Positions 55,503 through 64,000 of a DNA stretch of 64,000 bases are shown piece by piece. Position numbers and translations under genes: made by a program. Source of the DNA: Gyromitra esculenta (Eukaryota; Ascomycota; Pezizomycetes; Pezizales; Discinaceae). The DNA is taken from the NCBI GenBank assembly GCA_038503075.1, contig JBCAML010000005.1, positions 2,294,001 through 2,358,000 on the forward strand, written 5' to 3'. The first letter of the stretch is position 1, and each line of letters begins with the position of its first letter. A model generated the notes under the pieces. The model was given only the letters and a program-made list of their open reading frames with translations, made no database searches and was not told the DNA's origin.

Positions 55503-57063
55503 TTAAAAAGCATTGCGCCATTCCAGTAGTATTCTTACCAGATCCTGATGCCCTTCCTTTGTTGCCTCATCCAAAGCTGTCTCTCCCCGGTTATCAGCCA
55601 AAGACCTAGAGGCACCTCTTTCTAACAAAACTCTAGCTGCTGCCTTGTGTGCCCGCTGCACCGCCAAGTGAAGCGGCGTTTTCCCTTTTCTATTTACAGC
55701 ATCTATCTCCGCCCCATAATCCAGCAGTAGGGTTATGATATCCGTACGCCCTAGCCTCGCCGCTATGTGTAGCGGCGTAATTCTATCACCGTGGGTTACA
55801 GCATTGACATCAGCGCCCCTATCTAGCAACAAGTTGACCGCTTTCTTGTTTCCGTGCTGTGAGGCATGGTGAAGAGGCATTTTCCCGCCATTATCGATAA
55901 CGGCGATGTTGGCCCCTCTCTCAAGCAGCATATCTATCACAACTTCTGCATTCGGCTTTCCAGTCGCGATGTGTAGTGCTGTCACGCCCCCTTTCTTCGC
56001 GGCCCGGATGTCTGCCCCGTATTCGAGCAGTAGTTGAATGATCCGGATGTCCCCTTGGTACGCTGCCCAATGGAGTGCCGTGCTTCCATAGTAGTCGATG
56101 GCGGAGATGTCCGCCCCTGCTTCAAGGAGCATTCGGACCACAGCCTCATCCGTACGTTCCACAGCGCAGTGAAGAGCTGTCTCTCCCTCGTCCGTCAAGG
56201 CGAGGACATTTGCACCCCTTTCCAGTAGTATCCTGATCAGTGGTGCTCGTGGGCCACAGCCGCGGGCAGCTTGGTGAAGTGGTGTTGCGCCTTGTCTGTT
56301 CCGGGCTTTGATATTGGCGCCATGCTGTAGCAGTAACCTAGACAGTTTATTATAAGAACTCGAAATCCGCGATACCAATTAGGTCCAGAATCAGTTAGAA
56401 AGAAAAAAAAAAAAAATTATATACGTACATCAGTATCGCCTCATTCCCTCGCCACGCCGCTCTATGGAGCGGTGTCTCCCCCAGCACCGTCCCGGCTTCA
56501 ACATCAGATCCACATTCCAGAAGTATCTTGACTATCAGCTCATTTCCAGCGTACACCGCCGCATTGAGGGGGGTCAGCCCCTCAGCACTCCGCGCCGTAA
56601 TATCAGCTCCCCGCCCCAACAGCATCCGGAGAATTGGCTCGTCCGAAACTGCCTTGTGGAGTGGTGTTGACCCATTGATTGTCTCGGCGGAGAAGTTTGC
56701 TCCCTTCTCAAGCAGCAACTCCACGAGTTCCACGTGGCCATTCTCCGCCGCCCAGTGCAAGGTCGTACACCCGCGGATGTCAATGGTCTCATTGACATCC
56801 ACGCCGACTAATTTCTTCAAAACTAATCGTACGAGAGCTTCGTTATTGCGCTCAACGGCGCAGCAAAGCCCTGTCTTCCCATCTTCCTTCGCAATCCTCT
56901 GTAGAAGTTGGTCTTGAAGAAATGAGAGACGGAGCGCAAGGAGAGATGCCAAGCGTCGATTGGCTTTTGAAAGTGCGTTAAGGTCGTTCGCGTTCAACCT
57001 GCAGCTGATAATTAAGATGAGCTCGTTGGGAAGACGGAGGAGCGGGAATTCGAGAGGCGACAT
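55503..57063 (-). CDS. F-box-like / ankyrin repeat protein (two exons)
   Basis: A 489-aa protein, probably a substrate adaptor or scaffold. Exon 1 is 57063-56429, exon 2 is 56337-55503. The intron (91 nt, GTACGT...TGTCTAG, phase 2) lies inside ankyrin repeat 5, and splicing restores EAILMLLLQHGAN. The N-terminal ~55 residues (LLRLPNELILIISCRLNAND...ALSKANRRLASLL) match an F-box-like helical start. About 13 ankyrin repeats follow with the TPLHxAAxxGxxxxVxxLLxxGAD pattern, for example CTTLHWAAENGHVELVELLL; the last one is shortened. If the F-box binds Skp1, this would be an SCF-type adaptor recognising proteins through the repeats (inference). No signal or membrane segment. Confidence 0.9.
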
Positions 57064-59732
57064 GGCGGATTTTCCAATTTTTCAGGGGAGCGAGGAAAAG
57101 AGCTTTGTGATGATGCTTGCTGGCTGATGATGAAGGAGATTCTGTACTTTTTGTTAGATATTAAACCCCCAAAAACTCGATCTGTCCCGAAGGAAAAAGG
57201 GTCTCCAGATCGAGAACGATTCGTGTCCTAAGACATCCCAGCCAATGATCACGATATCGAATCTGGACAGATGTCCTAACGTTATTCTGTAAGTAAAGCA
57301 AGGACCCCAAAACCTGCTGGCTCCAATAAAATAGTAACCCGTGCCCCGATTGCCCGGGTATGAAGATTTTGGAAAATCGAGTCTGAGATTTGGTTAGCGA
57401 TACGATTAGCGGTATGACTAGCGGTCCTGAATCGAATAATTTCAATTAACTCTGCAGGGTACGAACCAGACTGGTGGGCTTAGCCCTAAGAGCCGCCTCT
57501 CGGCAGTCTGATATTTATGTTGTCCCTGAAACTCCTTCATTCTTACCACTCCCTTGATGTGCTGGATTTTAAATCTCCCCCGTTTTTTTTATGCATTCAA
57601 GATCTAGATCTGCCCCCCCTATGAAAGACATGGCCCCTGCTCGACTCCAATAGTACTAGGGGCAGGTGTATGAAGATGGTACAGGTCTCAGACTATTTAT
57701 ATGGCGATCCAAGAACGGAAAAGCTCTCCGTCTCATCTTCGCACTCCAATGCCTAGTAAACGCTGTTTCTGATTTGACAATTGCAGCTTGTATGTACTTT
57801 TTCCTAATTCGTCTGAGTTTCATAAGCCTTTCCCTATATGATCGAATCAACATTCGTGTTTCATACGAACCATATAAAACATCACACGAAAGGACAGCGC
57901 CTATATATATCGGCTCAACGAGTCCAATTGAAGCTCCCGGCATAACTAACGGGGAAAGTTGGAAACAAGAGTACTACGTCAAACTTATGCCCATTGTCAG
58001 TAAGGCTGTTTTAAAATCTATCATTTCTCACTGCAGCTGGCGCTAAAAGCAGGCTTGACTTTGGTTCAGTTGGCTATTAGAAGAAAATTCACTAGGCACA
58101 GTAGGCGTTCACGCATCTTCTTGATCAACCATGCATATGGCACCAAACGCAACATGAGCATACTAACAAATCCATGTATACCCCCGCACCTACCATCTGA
58201 ACGTCAAAGCACAGGGGGGCCAATGCTGCTAATGGCTGGTATCGCCATCGATACCAGGCAAATAAACCACTTCTTCAAAGTGGATACCACAGCTTTTGCT
58301 AGCCACCACTAAGCCACAAACAAAATTAATATTCTGTTTGAATTTTGAAATCACATATCAAACCTCCCCCGCCGGTCCAGCCCCGAAACCAGTATCGATT
58401 TCAAATCAACCAACACCTGTCAGACATTCAATGGCTGGCTCATATTGAACGGCCCAAGCTGTTCCAAAATGACGTACGAAACCGCCCCCCGCCTAAAAAA
58501 AATGTGGATCACATGAATCAGATCAAGCATACGGCATGGATCGTATGATTGATCACGATTAGCCTTCCGATCTATCTCAGCGCCTAGAGTCAACTCGAAC
58601 CATACGGTCTTCGGCACTTGTGGGGAGATAGATCACAATTAGAGCCTACCAAAGAAACCTCACCAACGAGGAAGTACTAGATACCTTTACACCCATTCTA
58701 GAACCCTAGAAACTCAGCAGCAAAGTCAACCAAGAGCAGTATTCTACCTAAATTGCTAAGGGGAAGGGGAAAGGGTATTCTGAGCGATACTCAAACTTCA
58801 GCGAGCGAAGCAGCAATATGTCTACTGATTTCGCAAGATCCACTTGGCTCTATCGCTTAAGGTTAAGCCATGGCAAGGCCTAGGGGAAAAACTAGATGGT
58901 CACAAGTTGGTAGCTACAGCTGAGAAAGGCGATTACAACCTTCAGTCTCAATTAGTTGATACTGTAGATATTCGTTCTGACCATAAGCACTGCTAGCAAC
59001 AGAGATTTAAGAGTGTCCTCAATATAAAAGCTTGCCTGAGCGCGTGAGGCATCAGTCTGCCACACCAATTCCCATTAGCACACCCAGCACGCTCATTGAC
59101 TGGCTTGAGCAACTTAATGGTGGGATGAGTTCCACGGCTTGGCTCCGAGGACAAGGTTTCAGTGGAGGGATTCTGGTAAACACGTAGTTGGCGATAACGC
59201 AAACACAGGCTCGAGATTATTAGCTGTTCAACCCGCGGGATCACCATCTCTAGCCGAAAACGTGTCAACGCCTCTCGCTTATTGTATTTGTCTCACATCC
59301 GAGTGATTCTCCGTGTCTTTTGTCAAAACCTCTACCCATCTGCCGCGCACAGCTATATATAAGTATAACGCCCCACAAATCCTGGCTGTTTTGAGGTTCT
59401 GTGCACGATGATGATGGTGACTATTCCCTTGGCAGTCCACTATCGCGTGTGCGCCTATTGAACCTTATGACTAGAGCTGAGGCTTCCCTCACGTGCTCAG
59501 GATCTCAGCGGTGCTGGTGATCTACTTCTCGTTTAAGTAGCATTGTGCCGAAATACCTAACCCTCACTCCATCAAAGTTTAGATCCCACAAGCCAGGAGG
59601 AATCGCTCGTCCAAAAACCAGGCGCAATGAGAGGACACAGTCAGGGTGTCTACTTGCAATAGGTTGAGAAGTGCATATTGGCTCGGGTAGCTTTAGGCAC
59701 TAACAATACGTTAGGCATTGACAGTAATAGGA

Positions 59733-59950
59733 GTCGTTTAATGAGGTGACAGCTACAATGCAACACCCAGAAATATGAGCAATTTCCCCAGGCGCACAAT
59801 GAAGACCAGACACAGAAATAAGATAAATAGGTAGAAAAATACAGCGAACATGTCTTTATTCTATGTGTTTTTCTGAACTCTGTTGTGAGCATGGAGAAAT
59901 TGCCCATATTGCTGGGGCGTGGTTTTATTGCTGTCGCCTCATTAAACGAC
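59733..59950. repeat. Inverted repeat, ~58-bp diverged arms
   Basis: 59733-59790 (gtcgtttaatgaggtgacag...aatttcccca) matches the reverse complement of 59892-59950 over about 58 bases, with scattered differences and a ~100-bp centre. A MITE-like or transposon-end relic. Confidence 0.7.
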
Positions 59951-59965
59951 CACCGCTGTACAGTT

Positions 59966-60036
59966 GTGTAAGAAAAGTCTTGACACCCCACCTAACTGGC
60001 GAGACGGCCACTGGGGTGTCAAGATTTCTCTTACAC
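59966..60036. repeat. Hairpin, 25-bp arms with 2 mismatches
   Basis: 59966-59990 (gtgtaagaaaagtcttgaca...) pairs with 60012-60036 around a 21-base loop; 23 of 25 positions match. It directly follows the longer inverted repeat, so the two may be parts of one element's end. Confidence 0.8.
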
Positions 60037-60631
60037 GGCTCTAAATCACTGCACATATTTAATATTTCTCGGTTTATAGCATATGCATTAGCATCTTTAC
60101 CCAGCATGTAGCGACCCTCCGTAGTTGAGGGGTCGAATTAGGTAGGGACAATTATGGGCTGGGGGCCTCCGTTCTCTGCACATGTTATTATTTCTATCGA
60201 GGCTAGCCTGCTGCAGCACATCTAGAGCATATGTATCTACGCTCTAGAGTAGAGTACCATGCCCTAACCACCAGATCTCAAGCCAGCTGCAGCCGCAAGA
60301 TGATGTCGTAATTACTTCCTAGGATCGGAAGATTCTACGAGCAGTGCTCGCTTAAACAGGCACTAATCCGTCACCACCCGAGCCATGCCAAACGTTGGTA
60401 AACTCCGGAAATATCATCTTAAATCCGGAGCGGCAAGACGAAGGTCAGGGCAGTATCAGCGTGCTATGGCGTTGGGTGTTTGTGTCGCGCGAGTAAATCG
60501 TGTAGCTGTTTAGTTTTGTTTAAAGAACACACCGGGGGTAAACGTTTGCCCTTAATGACTAATCTAGTCTAAAATGTAGATCCTTTTTCAACTTACGCTT
60601 TAGAATCCGATTCAATCTATTGATGTATATT

Positions 60632-61053
60632 GTGTTCCGACCGATATTTCAAGAACTTCCATTTACAAGTAGGTCAACCTATTTAATAACGGTATCACTT
60701 TGAACATAGGCAGGCCCATACATGTGCATCAGGTGGAATTAATAGATGACCAATGTTCAAAGCTCTGATACAAGTGAAGTTTAAATATTTACTACATGCG
60801 CTACATCATGTGTAGATTTTCAGCGTCTCAAATAAAGTAGGCTCTTAGGGCAGACTAGTACTTGGATGGTTACAGCCAAAAGTTTATTAATAATGCTAGT
60901 GCCTGTGTACTAAAGCTCGCACATTCTTTGAATATCGGCCATCTCTTAGTTTCGCAACATGTAATTAATATATGGGCCAGCCTATGTTCAAAATGACCCC
61001 ATCTGTGAATAGGTTGGTCCATTTGTAAAGCGACACCATTTGAAGACGGACAC
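60632..61053. repeat. Inverted-repeat element, ~70-85-bp diverged arms
   Basis: Left arm about 60632-60720 and right arm about 60970-61053 share ttacaa-...ggtcaacctatt and tttgaacataggc-ggcccata in opposite orientation around a ~250-bp centre. The layout suits a decayed MITE. No transposase motif is seen inside. Confidence 0.7.
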
Positions 61054-61781
61054 ACATTGTATCTTCTGATGCTCCATCATTCTGGTTCACGGAGTTTGAA
61101 ATAAAAAAACTAGGTTTATCGATATCAGCCTGCGACCAGCTCGCGGCAGTAATATTAAAAACATGATGCATAGAATCCTTCTGTAAGGCGCTATAAGAGC
61201 TTGCCCGCACAATTTCGATAGATTGCACGTGTATATAGGAAGGCATGGAGATCACGTGCACGGGTAATGATTCCCATTCCATGAAGCATTAACGTGATAA
61301 AAATCTAACAAGGCAAGTCTAGCGACGAGGCTAACAAAATATCAAACAAGACTGAAGCTTGAGAAACCGAAGAAATTGCGTTATAGAATATCCACTAAAT
61401 AAAGTAAAAAACTTCCTGCTGCCTTATGTATGGTCAATAGAATTATCAAGCCATGCATGCACACTTATATGATCACGGTAACCCTTAACCACTTAATCAA
61501 CCTGAAAAAACAAATAGCGAACCATTCTATGGGTTTTCATAGCTGTCCCAATCGCAATATAGATCTACCAATCAGATATCCTCTCTCTACAAAGTAAAAA
61601 ATTTCTAAGTCAACCCCACTACCTTCCTTCCACACCCATATCCATCCCCCACCACCACTTCTTATCGAAGATTCATCAATTTCAAAAGCTTAAACTTCAA
61701 CTTCAACTTCCTCTACATTCCTTCTATCCCCAACACCGATTTAACCCAGCATCCACATCATCAAATCCATCGTTTCTTCGA

Positions 61782-63535
61782 TGTTTTCTTTCATTATCAT
61801 CAAGCTGTTTAGTCTGTTCGGAGCACCATCCGATGGTATTCAGGTAGATATTATCACGATCTCCCCTCCTCTCAGAAGATAGATGCTAATATCTGTGCTT
61901 TAATTCCTCCAGCCCAATTCCGCTCCGTTCTCCTTTGAAAAGGCTGATTCGGTTGAGGAAGAAGCTAAGACCCACAATGGAGACAGCAGCCTGGTATTTT
62001 CTCGGGCCTTTTCTCGTTATATATCAAAAACCACTAACTTCAAACAAAAGATTATTTCGGCAACTCCTAAAATAACTATAACAACCTGGGATTCGGAACC
62101 AGAAAACCGCGTTACAATCGACGCAGAAACGATCAACAACCCTCCCTCGATCACTCTCACCGGCGAAACCAGTTACACCATTTCTCTCCATCCCATCGAC
62201 TTTACCCACCGGTATACCTATACGATTCAAGACGAATTCGGCACAGAATTCAGTCTCACCTATGATGTGGTGAATTGGTTCCCACACATTCGCATCGACA
62301 AACTTTTTCCGAAGATTGGACCCCTCGCGACTCTTCACCGCTCTCTCCCACCCATCAAACTTTTGGAATTTTACGGAAACATCCGATCCATCAGCACACC
62401 CCACATGGTGATCATCACAGACGAAAACCAAGTCTGTGAGTCAGTGAACCTCGATGTTTTTGCTAAACTTCCTACCATCACGATCCTTCATTGCTTCAAT
62501 GCTCCCTTTCAGTTAGATATGGACACTTTCCTGCCTTCTTGCCCACCCTTCACCACATCTACTGAGGATACGGTTGAAGATTTCGGATACCCCCGTGTCG
62601 AAGACATCACAGGTGTCGAGAAACATGTGCCTGAAGACACCAGATACCTTCGAGTCAGAGACATCAGAACTGGATCTGGCTACGACAAGATTACCACGGT
62701 CGAGGTTACTGAGGTAGAAGAAAATGAGGAAGAAACGTCACTTCTCACACCCGATTTTAAAATATCGGAACTGAGAGGCATGATCACCGATACAGTCTAC
62801 GAAGAAGCCTGCACTGCACTCCCAAACATCGTGCCCGAAGATAGCATTATGCCCGAGACTACAGATTGCACTTCGGGGTCTGAGGAGACAGACTGCACTT
62901 CGTCCGAGGAAACAGACGACACTTCAGGATCCGATGGAACAGGGCCTACGGTCGCCGATATGGCTGCAGAGTTTGAGGGTATTTTCGGCGCCGCCCGCGC
63001 AAGCTGCTGTTGGGACGAAGATGATGAAACAGACGACGAAACGTCTACCGTAAATACCAGCACCATCAATACCAGCATGAATGCTATTGCTGCTAAGTCC
63101 AGTCAGGCCTTCGGGAACAGAAACGTGTGGGACGGTGATGAAAGCGATGATGATGATGAGATCACTTCCATCCCGATGGTTCCAGCAACTACCAAAACCA
63201 TCAGTACCAATATGGACACAATCGCTGCTCAACTCAGTCAACCGTTCGGAGATGGAAACATCTGGGACTATGATAGTGACGATGATGAGATTGTTCCCCT
63301 TTCGATAGTTCCAGTTACCACCGGCCATGCACCGGCCATGACCACTACCCAACCAATATTCAATTTCGCTCAAATAATGCGCATGCCTGAAGGTGACTGG
63401 CATTACGATATTCACACCAACAGTAACTATTACTGTCCTCGCAACAAAGACCGCACCAGCTACCAACAGCGCAAGAAGCAATTTGAGAGTTGTGCACGTC
63501 TCACAAATATCATAGAGAGAGCCTCCGAAGAGTAA
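61782..63535 (+). CDS. Acidic orphan protein with N-terminal hydrophobic segment and internal duplication (two exons)
   Basis: A 561-aa protein. Exon 1 is 61782-61844, exon 2 is 61913-63535. The intron (68 nt, GTAGAT...CCTCCAG, branch TGCTAAT) is phase 0. Exon 1 encodes MFSFIIIKLFSLFGAPSDG, a possible short signal peptide or anchor. Residues about 70-200 look folded (TITTWDSEPENRVTI; YTYTIQDEFGTEFSLTYDVV; KLLEFYGNIRSIS), with alternating beta-type segments. The rest is Asp/Glu/Ser/Thr-rich: a TDCTSGSEETDCTSSEETDD repeat, and a ~40-residue duplication (AIAAKSSQAFGNRNVWDGDE and TIAAQLSQPFGDGNIWDYDS). It ends with a Tyr/Arg-rich tail. No family recognised. Confidence 0.78.
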
Positions 63536-64000
63536 AGCAACCCAAAAAAGCAACTTACGATGGCAAACTACGAGCTGAATTTCGAATCCCTTTAGGGTGG
63601 CCCAATACCCCGGCTACTCAACTGTTCTTAACTGTTATTTTAAAAGTAAGTCCTTCGGGAAATCCCACAAGAGATCGAATATTATCACTCTCGATAAGGA
63701 ATCTATAACTAATTATAATCGATGGTAATAGTTGTGTATCCACTTCCTCCTGAATAACCCATAGTCTATTGATCATGAAGTTTATTATAATTATCTACCG
63801 CCTCCCTTCTATATATAGGCTATTACCTATATATATCTCCATATTTTCAACTCACTTATACCTGCCCTTAATACTACCCCTCATGCGAACCCACCCTATC
63901 TCTTCTAAACACCTCTTGTTCTCCTGTGGGCAACCAAGCACACATATATGCTTACTATATCTCCCCTATGCACAACCTTGAACCCGCTTCCTATGCGTTA
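63536..64000. other. 3' flank, no gene seen
   Basis: AT-rich sequence to the window end with TATA-like runs (ATATATAGG, ATATATATC at 63811-63838). No ORF supported. Confidence 0.4.

Larger units (their letters stand above)
57064..61781. other. Long gene-poor region with inverted-repeat elements
   Basis: No gene supported. The fragment FALQCLVNAVSDLTIAACMY at about 57743-57802 + looks like a membrane protein piece, but no gene structure could be built around it. Inverted repeats at 59733-61053 are listed separately. Confidence 0.4.

Noticed and set aside
57666..58046. Plus-strand frame with a membrane-like stretch (FALQCLVNAVSDLTIAACMY)
   Set aside because: Resembles a fungal membrane protein fragment, but no start, splice sites or further domains could be assembled.
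62924..63553. 209-aa minus-strand open frame
   Set aside because: Antisense of the acidic Ser/Thr/Asp repeats of the 61782 gene.
1..64000. tRNA, rRNA or CRISPR-type features
   Set aside because: No cloverleaf with A and B boxes, no rRNA segment and no spaced direct-repeat array was recognised by eye. A tRNAscan-SE and Infernal run would settle the first two.

Overview
This window is nuclear DNA from a filamentous ascomycete, most likely Pezizomycotina. The protein-coding genes are split by short spliceosomal introns (50-102 nt, GT...AG, often with a CTAAC/CTAAT-like branch site). They include fungal gene types: Pab1 with an MLLE domain, a fungal phospholipase B, a plectasin-type defensin-like peptide, a fungal P450, and a Tad1-like LINE. 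Gene density is low (about 20 genes in 64 kb, with several 2-6 kb gaps), and ankyrin genes and small orphan families are present. A Pezizomycetes-like genome (truffle/morel type) would fit, but the sequence read here does not prove it.

Layout. 1-0.8 kb: 3' end of PAB1. 2.0-4.0 kb: two members of a small Cys/His protein family (called CGH here). 7.6-8.0 kb: a defensin-like secreted peptide whose Cys core is split by an intron. 10.0-11.5 kb: a dead zinc finger/protein kinase gene. 13.4-15.1 kb: a makorin-like CCCH-RING protein, followed by a 16-unit heptamer minisatellite. 17.0-20.0 kb: an acidic/KAE-rich low-complexity ORF and a GDSG peptidase-like ORF that can be spliced in frame into one 934-aa protein. 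20.3 kb: a CGH member. 22.6-23.7 kb: a secreted Cys-domain, Ser/Thr-rich wall-type protein. 24.9-26.8 kb: phospholipase B. 30.0-30.5 kb: a three-exon dsRBD-like small gene. 36.8-43.3 kb: four CGH copies, all on the minus strand, one broken. 43.7-45.4 kb: a four-exon P450. 47.7-49.8 kb: three tandem CGH genes. 50.05-55.24 kb: a Tad1-type LINE with poly(A) and a perfect 17-bp target duplication. 55.5-57.1 kb: an F-box/ankyrin protein. 59.7-61.1 kb: MITE-like inverted repeats. 61.8-63.5 kb: an acidic orphan protein with an N-terminal hydrophobic segment and an internal duplication.

The most striking signal is the CGH family. Ten copies in 64 kb share M-C-x(8-9)-C-G-H, a downstream Cys and a C-x2-C pair, with variable tails. 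The pattern suggests a small zinc-binding module that has expanded locally. No function can be assigned. The other genes are independent housekeeping or secreted functions and do not form an obvious pathway or biosynthetic cluster. The single P450 has no synthase beside it.
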